A DNA stretch of 47,021 nucleotides from Rathayibacter sp. SD072 (GTDB taxonomy: Bacteria; Actinomycetota; Actinomycetes; Actinomycetales; Microbacteriaceae). Location of the stretch: assembly GCF_017355185.1 (NCBI RefSeq), contig NZ_JADILJ010000027.1, positions 1-47,021 on the forward strand, in the 5' to 3' direction. Both the position numbers and the translations under genes were made by a program. The notes beneath the pieces were generated by a model. The model was not told the origin of the DNA, did not search any database, and saw only the letters and a list, made by a program, of their open reading frames with translations. This document shows, piece after piece, positions 34,667 through 42,495 of the stretch (position 1 is the first letter of the stretch; each line of letters begins with the position of its first letter).

Positions 34667-35547
34667 CCGCGACTCTCGAGCGCCCGCCCGTCCGCGCTGC
34701 GGCGCCGGAGGCGAGGCGGCGTCGCGGGGGAGTGCTCCCGACGCTCGTGCTGCTGGTCGGCGCGGTCTACTGCCTGGTTCCCGTGGTGTGGGTGTTCGTC
34801 GCCACCACCAAGGCGCCGAGCGAGCTGTTCTCGACCTTCACCTTCGCCCCGGGCACGGGACTCCTGGGAAACCTGGGCGACCTGTTCACCTACAACGGCG
34901 GCCAGTTCGTGCTGTGGGCGCTGAACTCGCTCCTCTACTCGGGAGTGGGCGCGCTGCTGTCGACGTTCGTCTCGTCGATGGCCGGCTACGCGCTTGCGAA
35001 GTACGAGTTCCCGGGGCGCCAGGTGCTGTTCTACGGGATCCTCGCGGGAGTCCTGATCCCGGGCATCACCCTCGCGGTGCCGCAGTACCTGCTGCTCTCG
35101 CAGCTCGGGCTGGCGGGGCATCCGCTGTCGGTGCTGATCCCGGTGATCATCAGCCCGTTCGGCATCTACCTCTGCCGGGTCTACGCCGCCTCGGCGGTGC
35201 CCCAGGAGACCATCGAGGCGGCGCGGATCGACGGCGCGTCGGAGTGGCGGATCTACCGCTCGATCGCCGTGCCGCTGCTGCTGCCCGGGATGGTGACCGT
35301 CTTCCTCCTGCAGTTCATCGGCATCTGGAACAACTTCCTGCTGCCGTACATCATGCTGTCCGACCAGTCGGACTACCCGCTCACCGTGGGTCTGTTCACC
35401 CTGCTCGCCCGCGGCTCGGGTGCGCCGGCGCTCTACTCTCTCGCCATCACCGGCGCGGCCGTCTCGATCGTGCCGCTCGTCGCGCTCGTGCTGTTCCTGC
35501 AGCGCTACTGGCGGCTCGATCTCATCTCGGGAGGGATCAAGGGCTGA
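34663..35547 (+). CDS. Sugar ABC transporter permease 2 (CUT1 type)
   Basis: 294 residues with six predicted helices. The EAA loop is IEAARIDGASEWRIYRSIAVPLLLPG. Typical second-permease features include NSLLYS and GYALAKYEFPGR. GTG at 34663 overlaps the previous stop. No ATP-binding gene follows; the operon ends at a hairpin. The transporter must borrow an ATPase, and the MsiK-type protein at 5993-7069 is an obvious candidate. Confidence 0.93.
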   Translation: MTATLERPPVRAAAPEARRRRGGVLPTLVLLVGAVYCLVPVVWVFVATTKAPSELFSTFTFAPGTGLLGNLGDLFTYNGGQFVLWALNSLLYSGVGALLSTFVSSMAGYALAKYEFPGRQVLFYGILAGVLIPGITLAVPQYLLLSQLGLAGHPLSVLIPVIISPFGIYLCRVYAASAVPQETIEAARIDGASEWRIYRSIAVPLLLPGMVTVFLLQFIGIWNNFLLPYIMLSDQSDYPLTVGLFTLLARGSGAPALYSLAITGAAVSIVPLVALVLFLQRYWRLDLISGGIKG

Positions 35548-35551
35548 AGCG

Positions 35552-35579
35552 GGCGGGGCACCGGCGTCGGTGCCCCGCC
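35552..35579 (+). terminator. Hairpin terminator of the sugar-ABC operon
   Basis: GGCGGGGCACCG and CGGTGCCCCGCC form a perfect 12-bp stem with a GCGT loop, immediately after the permease stop. Confidence 0.82.
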
Positions 35580-35723
35580 TTCCCGTACCCGCGGATCGTG
35601 ACGTGGGTCGTGGGCACTCCGCGCGCGCCGACCAGGTGGAGCGGGTCGTCGGTCGCGACGGTGGACCCGCCGATCGCGAAGGCGGAGAGGCCTCCGGTGT
35701 CGAGGGCCGTCGGAGGGCGGCGT

Positions 35724-35862
35724 TCGCGCAGGCTCGAGACGACCGACCTGCCGATCGACCGGATCCCGACCGACTGCGGGTACGGGAATCCGGTCACCCT
35801 GCGGCACAACTCCGCGCAGGCGTTCGGCAGCACTCCGTCCGGCTACCGGCGGTGCTTCGGCG
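35724..35862 (+). pseudogene. Remnant of a GlxA-type regulator C-terminus
   Basis: 139 bp closely match 32029-32188, the end of the intact GlxA-type gene, with scattered substitutions and a 21-bp in-frame deletion between two GCTCGA repeats. The encoded fragment reads LETTDLPIDRIPTDCGYG, then SPSGYRRCFG-like residues, without any stop of its own at the matching place. Nothing upstream resembles the rest of the regulator. The 364-bp gap 35548-35911 otherwise holds the ABC terminator and, on the minus strand at about 35590-35715, a short protein-like stretch (AIGGSTVATDDPLHLVGARG) that may be a second gene remnant. Confidence 0.82.
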
Positions 35863-35911
35863 TGGTTCGCGCCATCGGAATGGCAGGGGAGGAGCGCGCG
35901 TTGCCCCGAGG

Positions 35912-36787
35912 GTGACGATCGAACCCGTGGTGCTCGAGGACGTGCTGGCTTCGCTCGAGGTGACGCTCGGGGCGACCCGGCGCGTGACGGTGCCGCCCGG
36001 GGAGCGCCTCGGACTCGCACCGGGCGCCGTCGTGCTCGTGTACGTCGTCGAGGGTGCGATCACCGCGCTCGCTCCGTGTGCGACCGCCTGCGAGCTCGAC
36101 CTCCCCGCCGGCGAGGCGACGGCCGTCCGCCCGCCGCGGGCGCTGCGGGCGGGCGACGCTCTGCTGACGTTCGGCGGGCAGCCCGTGGAGATCGCCTCCC
36201 CGTCGGGGGCGCGGCTGACCGTCGTCGAGGTGCAGCTCGAGGCCTCGGCGTGCCTCCTGCCGCTGCCGGAGCTGGTGATCGCCGGCGGGTTCGCGCGGCT
36301 CGAGCCGGCCGCGGCGGCGCTGGCGGCGCAGCTCGGCACGGCCGCCGACGGGACGGTGCGGTCGGGCGATCCCGTCATCTGCCTCCTGATGGTGCGCACC
36401 GTGCTGCTGTCGGTGGTGCGGGCGTGGGCCTTCAGCGACACCGCCTCGGCGCTGCCGACGACGGGCGACGCCTACCTCGACCGGGTGGTCGCGGCGGTGG
36501 ACAGCGAGCCGGGCCTCGAGTGGACGGTGGACCGCCTCGCGAGCATCGGGGCGATGTCGCGGACGGTGCTCACGGAGCGGTTCCGCGCGGCCTTCGGTCG
36601 CACCCCCGCGGGCTACGTCACCGAGGTGCGGATGCGGCGGGCGAAGGACCTGCTCGAGGCGGGGCGCAGCGTGTCGGAGGCGTCGCGGGCGCTGGGCTAC
36701 TCCTCCGACGACGGCTTCAGCCGCGCGTTCCGGCGGCACGTCGGCGTCGTGCCGTCGCGTTGGCGGACGGCACGACGCGCGGCGTGA
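35912..36787 (+). CDS. AraC-family regulator with cupin-like N-terminus
   Basis: 291 residues. The N-terminal part (1-185) fits a cupin-type sensing domain (RVTVPPGERLGLAPGAVVLV; an Asp/Pro-rich strand region). The C-terminal AraC helix-turn-helix pair covers about 190-288: DRLASIGAMSRTVLTERFRAAFGRTP and EASRALGYSSDDGFSRAFRRHVG. The GTG at 35912 is my choice, but the Shine-Dalgarno is weak, so the start is uncertain. It is convergent with an MFS exporter gene only four bases away, which is a likely target. Confidence 0.87.
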   Translation: MTIEPVVLEDVLASLEVTLGATRRVTVPPGERLGLAPGAVVLVYVVEGAITALAPCATACELDLPAGEATAVRPPRALRAGDALLTFGGQPVEIASPSGARLTVVEVQLEASACLLPLPELVIAGGFARLEPAAAALAAQLGTAADGTVRSGDPVICLLMVRTVLLSVVRAWAFSDTASALPTTGDAYLDRVVAAVDSEPGLEWTVDRLASIGAMSRTVLTERFRAAFGRTPAGYVTEVRMRRAKDLLEAGRSVSEASRALGYSSDDGFSRAFRRHVGVVPSRWRTARRAA

Positions 36788-36791
36788 GCGC

Positions 36792-37988
36792 TCAGACGGC
36801 GGAGCGCCGGTTCGACGAGCCGAACAGGGCCGCTCCGACGAGGAGCAGGACCGCGCCGATCGCGTAGTCGGCCTCGACGCCGACCTGGTCGACGAGCACG
36901 CCGCCGACGCCGGCGGCCACCACGATCGCGGCCTGGAAGCCGACGACCACGAGGCTGCCGCCCGCCTCGAGGCGGTCGGTCATGCGGTGGCCGACCCAGG
37001 CGTTGACGATGATGAGCCATGAGGCGAAGAAGAAGCCCCAGACGAACACGGCGACGGCGACGGCGGCGACCACACCGGGGAGCAGGAGGACGGCTCCCAC
37101 GGCGATCGCGATGGCCACCGGCGCGACGACGCCGAAGAAGGCGAAGGAGCGGTCGATCACCGATCCGATGACGATGTTGCCGATCAGGCCGCCGGCGCCG
37201 AAGAGCGCCAGCAGGCCGACCACTGTCGCGGCGTCGACTCCGTCCGTGCGCTCCAGGGCGAGCCGGATGTAGGTGTACGCGAGGAAGTGGCCGAGGACGA
37301 TCAGGACGTGCCCGGCGAAGCCCTGGCGCACGCCGCGGCGGCGCACCGTGTCGAGCAGGATCCCGAGTCCGGCGGCCGGAGCGGCGGGGACGCTCGGGAG
37401 GACGAGGCGCAGCGGGACGGCGAGGAGCGCGGTGAGGACGCCGATCAGGACGAACGCCGCTCGCCAGTCGACGAGCTCGCTGAGGACGACGCCGAGGGGC
37501 ACTCCGGCGACGGTCGCGAGGGAGAGCCCGGCGCTGGTGAACATGGTCGCGCGCCCCACGCGGTCCTGGCCGACGACCCGGGCCGCGACGGTGATCGACA
37601 TGGACCAGAAGGCGCTGATGGCGGCTCCCAGCAGGAGTCGCGAGAGCAGCACGAGCGGGAGGGTGGGCGCGAGACCGGCGAGGATCCCGGAGACGCCGGC
37701 GGCGACGGCCGTCCAGACGAGCAGGCTGCGGCGGTCGAGCCGGGGGACCATCAGGCCGATCGTCGGAGCCACGAGGAGGCCGACGAACGCGGTCACCGTG
37801 ACGGTCTGGCCGGCCTGGCCGGGCGTGACGTCGAGTCCGGCCGCCATCTCGGTGAGGACGCCGTTGGGCAGGAACTCGGCGGTCACCAGCAGGAAGCTCA
37901 GGAGCATCAGGACGACGAGGGGCACGTAGGGGAACCGCCTCGCGGTCGTCTGGGGGCGGACGACGGGGAGGGACGCTGTCGAGGGCAT
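36792..37988 (-). CDS. MFS exporter, DHA1/AraJ-like
   Basis: 398 residues with twelve predicted helices. The first helix has the pattern of sugar/drug efflux MFS proteins (FLLVTAEFLPNGVLTEMAAGLDVTPGQAG), the loop 2-3 segment is VPRLDRRSLL, and helix 5 holds TSAGLSLATVAGVPLGVVL (antiporter motif C-like). The substrate is unknown. The neighbouring AraC regulator, convergent, is a likely controller. Confidence 0.88.
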   Translation of the reverse strand: MPSTASLPVVRPQTTARRFPYVPLVVLMLLSFLLVTAEFLPNGVLTEMAAGLDVTPGQAGQTVTVTAFVGLLVAPTIGLMVPRLDRRSLLVWTAVAAGVSGILAGLAPTLPLVLLSRLLLGAAISAFWSMSITVAARVVGQDRVGRATMFTSAGLSLATVAGVPLGVVLSELVDWRAAFVLIGVLTALLAVPLRLVLPSVPAAPAAGLGILLDTVRRRGVRQGFAGHVLIVLGHFLAYTYIRLALERTDGVDAATVVGLLALFGAGGLIGNIVIGSVIDRSFAFFGVVAPVAIAIAVGAVLLLPGVVAAVAVAVFVWGFFFASWLIIVNAWVGHRMTDRLEAGGSLVVVGFQAAIVVAAGVGGVLVDQVGVEADYAIGAVLLLVGAALFGSSNRRSAV

Positions 37989-38217
37989 GTGCTCGAGTCT
38001 GGCGGTGCGGCGACGGCGCCGCCCGACCGGACGGCCGGGGGATCCGACCGGACGACCGCCGGGACGGCGAGCGCCCGGCGGCGGGGCCTCCGCTCCTGAG
38101 TCCCGCCCGCGCCCGGGGAGCCGGTGCGGGGATTCAGGGCGCTCGGAGGGTGTTCGGACGGCCTTCGCTCAGGTGGCCCCGGGATGATCGACGCTGATAC
38201 CCGACGGAAGGTCTTCT

Positions 38218-39018
38218 GTGAGCACTCTCAAGCGCATCCTCAGCATGGCGTCGAAGGCGCTCGACTCGAAGAGCTCGACGAGCTCCGCCGCGCGCCCCGC
38301 CTCCTCGAGCGGAGGGACGGACTGGCGCGATCTGGTCCGCACCGCCGCCGACAAGGTGACGGGCGACTCGCGCCCCGCTCCCCAGTACGGCGCCCCCGCG
38401 CCCCGCGCCTCCTCCCGACCGCAGGACGCCCGCCCCGGGCAGCCGGTCGTGTCCGCGGAGGACCGCGCGGCGATCGCCCGCTACGACTACCTCCTCCGCA
38501 CCGCCGACCCCGAGCAGCTCGAGCAGGTGCACCGCGACGCGTTCGCGAAGCTGACGCCGGCGCAGCGCTCGCAGGTCGAGGCGCGCCTGCGCGACGAGCT
38601 GCCCGCGAACGAGCAGCCGCGCTCCTCGGCGCCCGACGACCTCGCCCGTGCGGCCACGCGCGGCGAGGCGCAGAACCCCGGCTTCCTCAAGAAGATGTTC
38701 TCGAAGCCCGGCACCCGGGGAGCCCTCGCAGGCGCCGGAGTCGGCGCCGTCGCGGGGGTCGGCCTCGGTGCCGCGGGCGGTCTGCTCGCAGCGGTCGCCG
38801 GCGGCGCGGTGCTCAGCAGCGTCGGCGGCTCCCTCCTGCAGGGAGTCGATCTCGAGGGCCTGAGCGGCTTCGGCGACCTCGGGGAGTTCGGCGACATCAC
38901 CGGCTCGGCGGGCGACTTCGTCTCGGGTGCGGGCGAGCACGCGTCGGGGCTCGGCGAGCAGGTGTCGGACTTCCAGATGCCGGACCTCGGCGACCTCGGG
39001 TCGTTCTTCGACCGCTAG
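38218..39018 (+). CDS. Hypothetical protein with a glycine-zipper hydrophobic segment
   Basis: 266 residues of unknown function. The N-terminal half is polar, with a charged helical part (about 82-135: EDRAAIARYDYLLRTADPEQ, AFAKLTPAQRSQVEARLRDELP). Then comes a Gly/Ala-rich hydrophobic stretch (about 163-205: ALAGAGVGAVAGVGLGAAGG) that could insert in a membrane, and a tail with repeated DLG/GEF/GDF motifs. The GTG at 38218 has GGAAGG nine bases upstream. Similar proteins are often mis-annotated as transport ATPases; no ATPase motif is present. Confidence 0.75.
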   Translation: MSTLKRILSMASKALDSKSSTSSAARPASSSGGTDWRDLVRTAADKVTGDSRPAPQYGAPAPRASSRPQDARPGQPVVSAEDRAAIARYDYLLRTADPEQLEQVHRDAFAKLTPAQRSQVEARLRDELPANEQPRSSAPDDLARAATRGEAQNPGFLKKMFSKPGTRGALAGAGVGAVAGVGLGAAGGLLAAVAGGAVLSSVGGSLLQGVDLEGLSGFGDLGEFGDITGSAGDFVSGAGEHASGLGEQVSDFQMPDLGDLGSFFDR

Positions 39019-39084
39019 GCCGCTGGACCGCCAGGCCGCTGGACCGCCAGTCCGCTGGCCGCTGGTCTGCTGGTCTGCTGGTCA
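39017..39084. repeat. Short tandem repeat after the glycine-zipper gene
   Basis: Two exact 16-bp copies of AGGCCGCTGGACCGCC (39017-39032, 39033-39048) are followed by degenerate CCGCTGG / TCTGCTGG repeats to 39084. It starts at the stop codon. It probably arose by slippage. Confidence 0.8.
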
Positions 39085-39102
39085 GCCCGGACGTCGGACC
39101 CG

Positions 39103-39522
39103 CTAGTCCTCGGATCGTCCCCCGGACTCCGGACGGGCGCGGCGCCACACGAGCAGCGCGAGCGCCGCGCCGACGATCCCGACGAGCAGGAGCGCGCCCC
39201 CGGTGATCGCGACCGCGGTCGTCGACCAGTCCGGCAGGATCCGCACCACCGTGCCGTCGAGCAGCGTCCAGTCGCACGACGCGCCGAGTGGCCACCACGA
39301 CCACGCACCGCGCAGCAGCTCGCCCTCCTCGGCGGGCACCCGCGCGACACTCGCCAGGCAGGCCGCGTCGAAGCCCCGACGGGCGAGCGCGGCGTACTGC
39401 AGCGGAACGAGCGCCAGGAGCGCGATCCCTGCGAGCGCCACGACGCCCGAGGTGAGGGCTGCGAGTCGTCGGGGCGTGACGCGCGGACGGGAGCGCGGGC
39501 GGTCGGGGGTCGGCTCGCTCAT
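39103..39522 (-). CDS. Hypothetical two-helix membrane protein
   Basis: 139 residues: a basic N-terminus, TM1 (about 22-44), an extracytoplasmic loop with two cysteines (Cys55 and Cys83) that could form a disulfide, TM2 (about 102-125) and a short charged end. A CACGAT -10-like box lies six bases before the ATG, suggesting leaderless mRNA. No family recognised. Confidence 0.72.
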   Translation of the reverse strand: MSEPTPDRPRSRPRVTPRRLAALTSGVVALAGIALLALVPLQYAALARRGFDAACLASVARVPAEEGELLRGAWSWWPLGASCDWTLLDGTVVRILPDWSTTAVAITGGALLLVGIVGAALALLVWRRARPESGGRSED

Positions 39523-39587
39523 CCTCCGATCGTGCCACGGTCGACTGAGGGGGCCCTCCGCGGATGGTCCCTGCGACCGGGGGCACG

Positions 39588-39593
39588 TACCCT
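39588..39593 (+). promoter_or_regulatory. -10 box (TACCCT) for the PLDc_N gene
   Basis: TACCCT followed by exactly six bases and then the ATG at 39600; leaderless arrangement. Confidence 0.5.
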
Positions 39594-39599
39594 CGGTGC

Positions 39600-39983
39600 A
39601 TGGGGACTCTCTTCTCGCTGCTGACCGTCGTGCTGATGGTCCTGGCGCTCGTGGACGTCGTGCGCCAGCCGGACAACGTCGTCCGCAACCTGCCCAAGAT
39701 CGTCTGGATCCTGCTGATCGTGTTCATCCCGCTCATCGGAGTGACGATCTGGTTCCTGCTCGGGCACGAGTGGAAGCGGGGCGACGGCGGCTCCTTCATC
39801 CCCGGCGGGCGCACGCCCCGGCAGCGCCGGCGCCCGGCGGCGCCGCAGACGATCGTCGTGCGGCCCGCGCAGAAGTCCACGGAGGAGCAGCTCGCCGACC
39901 TCGAGCGCGAGGAGGCGCACTACGCCCGCCTCGCGGAGGAGCGGCGTCGCCGGCTCGAGGGCGAGCGACCGCAGGACGCCTGA
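39600..39983 (+). CDS. PLDc_N domain membrane protein
   Basis: 127 residues: two hydrophobic helices (about 4-22 and 34-54) with the linking VRQPDNVVRNLPKIVWILLIVFIPLIGVTIWF, the hallmark of the phospholipase-D N-terminal (PLDc_N) small membrane domain. A basic, then coiled acidic/basic C-terminal tail (EEQLADLEREEAHYARLAEERRR) follows. There is no phospholipase catalytic HKD motif, so no enzyme activity is implied. The start is fixed by the -10 box six bases upstream. Confidence 0.86.
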   Translation: MGTLFSLLTVVLMVLALVDVVRQPDNVVRNLPKIVWILLIVFIPLIGVTIWFLLGHEWKRGDGGSFIPGGRTPRQRRRPAAPQTIVVRPAQKSTEEQLADLEREEAHYARLAEERRRRLEGERPQDA

Positions 39984-39992
39984 GGCCGCCGT

Positions 39993-40014
39993 CGGCGCGG
40001 GCGGACCCGCGCCG
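39993..40014 (+). terminator. Hairpin between the PLDc_N and SGNH genes
   Basis: CGGCGCGGG and CCCGCGCCG form a perfect 9-bp stem in the 42-bp gap between two convergent genes. It may serve both. Confidence 0.6.
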
Positions 40015-40025
40015 GCGACTCCGGC

Positions 40026-40934
40026 TCAGCCCGTGGTCGCGAAGTTCGACGCGCTCCACTGCACAGAGGCGATCTTGGCCTGGCCGGCGATGCTGGGGTG
40101 GAAGTAGTCGACCTTGCCGATGAGGCTGCTGGTGACCGGAGTGGCGGTCAGCGCTCCGCCGTCGTAGTCGCAGAGCGTGCCGGCGGCGGCGCAGGCGTTC
40201 TGCAGAGCGGTGTTGTACTGGGCGGTCCGCGTCTTGGCCGCGGCGGCGGAGGCGCTGGCGGCCGTGGTGCTCAGCTTCGCGCCGGTGGCGGAGACGCCCC
40301 GGGTGGTGCGGCAGATGTTGCCCGAGGACCAGATGACGGCTCCGAAGCCGCTCCGGACGACGGCCCACTCGCCGGCGACGTTGGGCATGGAGGCCAGCAC
40401 GATCTTGGCCGCGGGCCAGGTGCTGCGGATCTTGGTGATCGCGGTCGTCGCCGATGCGCTGAAGGTCGAGGCGGGCGTCATCGTGTAGCCGTCGGCGGCG
40501 ACCGGGTTCTTCGCCGAGCACAGGTCGTTGCCGCCGATCAGCAGGGTCACCACGTCGGGTTTGACTCCCGCGGCGACGGCGGTGTCGACGCGCGAGGGGA
40601 CGGCGGCGATGAGGTCGCCCGAGACCGAGTAGTTGGCGGCGGTGACCGTGGTGCCGGGGTTCGCCGCGCGCAGGCGCTGGGTGAAGGAGTTGACGGTGGT
40701 GTTCGTGCCGGTCGACCAGTTGTTGCGCGGGCAGTCGGCGAACGAGCCGCAGGTGCCGTAGCCCTGGGTGACGGAGTCGCCGAGGGCGAGCACGGACAGC
40801 GTGGGCGTGGCGGCGGACGCGGCACCGGCGGGCACCAGGGCGGTGGTCAGGGCGAGGACGGCGCCGGCGGCCAGAGCGGCGAGGCGGCTCCTCCCGGCGG
40901 ATCGGCGCGGGCGGGGGAGGACGTGACTCGGCAT
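40026..40934 (-). CDS. Secreted SGNH/GDSL-family esterase
   Basis: 302 residues. A signal peptide (about 1-42, RR-rich start, ending AGAASA|ATP) is followed by an SGNH hydrolase: block I LALGDSVTQGYG with Ser54, block III IGGND with Asn136, and block V VDYFHPS with Asp276 and His279. Several cysteines (in TCGSFADC, DLC, NIC, NAC and LC) are suitable for disulfides outside the cell. It is probably an extracellular esterase or lipase; the substrate is unknown. Confidence 0.9.
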   Translation of the reverse strand: MPSHVLPRPRRSAGRSRLAALAAGAVLALTTALVPAGAASAATPTLSVLALGDSVTQGYGTCGSFADCPRNNWSTGTNTTVNSFTQRLRAANPGTTVTAANYSVSGDLIAAVPSRVDTAVAAGVKPDVVTLLIGGNDLCSAKNPVAADGYTMTPASTFSASATTAITKIRSTWPAAKIVLASMPNVAGEWAVVRSGFGAVIWSSGNICRTTRGVSATGAKLSTTAASASAAAAKTRTAQYNTALQNACAAAGTLCDYDGGALTATPVTSSLIGKVDYFHPSIAGQAKIASVQWSASNFATTG

Positions 40935-41051
40935 GGGGGATCGCTCTCGGTCATCGGCGACGGGGGCCGCCGAGGTCGACGCTAGGTCCCGGGGGCGTCG
41001 GGCGCTCCTGCGGCTCTGGCCCCAGAACGGCCGGAATGCGGTTGCCGTTCG

Positions 41052-41666
41052 TCAGGGGGCCGGGCGGAGGATCCGCAGTCGGCTGTTCGCCCAAGCGAGC
41101 GCGCCCGCCAGCACGAACGCGACGGCGATCGCCGCGACGTAGACGGCCACCGAGCCGTACCCGTTCGCCGGGTCCAGGAACGGGTAGGGCACCCAGCCGT
41201 CGGTCGCACCGCGCACCAGGACGACGACCAGCCAGACGACGGGGTACAGCACGACGACCCAGAGGCGCCGCCACGGGAGGGGAGGGCGATCGCCCACGAG
41301 CAGCCAGTCGAGCACGCCGTAGAGGGGGAACAGCACGTGCATGACCGTGTTCGCCCACGGCAGCGCGACTCCGCCCGCGAGACCCGCGAGCAGCAGGTTG
41401 TAGACGACTCCGACGATCGCGATGTACCCGGTCGCGGCACCGCGCGCGAGCACGAGCCCGCCGCTCTGCGGACGTCGGGCGAGCGAGAGGCCCCCGGTGG
41501 CGAGCAGGATCGCCGCGAGCAGGATGTTGCCCTGGATGGTGAAGAAGCCGAAGAAGTTCCACGGGATGAGCGGGGTGCGCGAGGCGGTGTCCAGGGCCGT
41601 GGCCACGACGGCCGCGAGCACGGTCAGGGCGACGACGATCCGGACGAGGGCGACTGCGGTTCTCAT
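41052..41666 (-). CDS. Pr6Pr-family membrane protein
   Basis: 204 residues and about six hydrophobic helices. The pattern WNFFGFFTIQGNILLA, NLLLAG, WANTVMHVLFPLYGVLDWLLVGD and YPVVWLVVVLVRG matches the Pr6Pr family of six-helix proteins. AAGGAG lies just before the ATG at 41666. No activity is known for the family. Confidence 0.82.
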   Translation of the reverse strand: MRTAVALVRIVVALTVLAAVVATALDTASRTPLIPWNFFGFFTIQGNILLAAILLATGGLSLARRPQSGGLVLARGAATGYIAIVGVVYNLLLAGLAGGVALPWANTVMHVLFPLYGVLDWLLVGDRPPLPWRRLWVVVLYPVVWLVVVLVRGATDGWVPYPFLDPANGYGSVAVYVAAIAVAFVLAGALAWANSRLRILRPAP

Positions 41667-41726
41667 AGCGCTCCTTCGGGTGACGGCGTCACTGCTCTGC
41701 CGAGAGTACCGGCGAGCCCGCGGCGC

Positions 41727-41732
41727 TAGCCT
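41727..41732 (+). promoter_or_regulatory. -10 box (TAGCCT) for the DUF429 gene
   Basis: TAGCCT, then six bases, then the GTG at 41739; leaderless arrangement. Confidence 0.5.
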
Positions 41733-41738
41733 GACCGG

Positions 41739-42476
41739 GTGCTCACGATCGGTGTCGACCTCGCCGCGGAGCCGGCCCGAACGGCCCGGGCCGCCGTGGA
41801 GTGGAGCGCGGGGCGGGCGAGGATCCGCGAGGTCGCCCTCGACTCCTCCGACGCCGCGATCGTGGCCCTGTCGCGCGGCGCGACGACGGTCGGCATCGAC
41901 TGCGCGTTCGGCTGGCCGCTGGAGTTCGCCGCCTTCGTGCACGCCCACACGCGCCGGGAGGTCGCTCCGCGCAGCCTCGCCGGGCGCGACTGGCGCCGGC
42001 GGCTGGCGTACCGGGAGACGGACCGCGCGGCCCGCGAGGCGACCGGCCGCTGGCCGCTCAGCGTCTCGACCGATCGGCTCGGCATGACCGCGATGCGCTG
42101 CGCCGAGCTGCTCGAGGCGTTCGAGGAGGAGGGCGAGGTCGTGGACCGGTCCGGGGCCGGTCGTCTGGTGGAGGTGTATCCGTCAGCGGCGCTCCGGCAC
42201 TGGCAGATCGACACCGCGGGCTACAAGACCCGGCCCGAGGCGGTGCCGCGTGCGGTCGACGCCCTGCGCCGCGCCGCTCCGTGGCTCGAGGGACCCGCGG
42301 AGGCGTTCGCGCTGATGGCGCGCTCGAACGACGCGCTCGACGCGGTGATCGCGGCGCTGAACGCCCGTGCCCACGCGCTCGGCGCGACGCTGCCGATCCC
42401 GGAGGAGCACCGCGAGGCCGCCCGTGCGGAGGGCTGGATCGCGCTGCCGACCGGGCCGCTCGCCGAGCTGGTCTAG
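41739..42476 (+). CDS. DUF429 family protein
   Basis: 245 residues. Conserved DUF429 segments are seen: the N-terminal IGVDLAAEP, VGIDCAFGWP, YRETDRAARE, VEVYPSAALRHW and the late NDALDAVIAALNARA. The acidic residues in the first, second and last of these fit an RNase H-like fold, so a nuclease-type active site is possible, but no function is proven. Leaderless start. The last residues AELV* come from the first copy of a 17-bp tandem repeat shared with the convergent gene. Confidence 0.85.
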   Translation: MLTIGVDLAAEPARTARAAVEWSAGRARIREVALDSSDAAIVALSRGATTVGIDCAFGWPLEFAAFVHAHTRREVAPRSLAGRDWRRRLAYRETDRAAREATGRWPLSVSTDRLGMTAMRCAELLEAFEEEGEVVDRSGAGRLVEVYPSAALRHWQIDTAGYKTRPEAVPRAVDALRRAAPWLEGPAEAFALMARSNDALDAVIAALNARAHALGATLPIPEEHREAARAEGWIALPTGPLAELV

Positions 42477-42495
42477 ACGCCGAGCTGGTCTAGAC
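42462..42495. repeat. 17-bp tandem repeat supplying both convergent stop codons
   Basis: GCCGAGCTGGTCTAGAC occurs twice in direct tandem (42462-42478, 42479-42495). It contains the palindrome GTCTAGAC. The DUF429 gene stops at the TAG in copy 1, and the ThuA-like gene, read from the other strand, stops at the TAG in copy 2. Confidence 0.85.
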
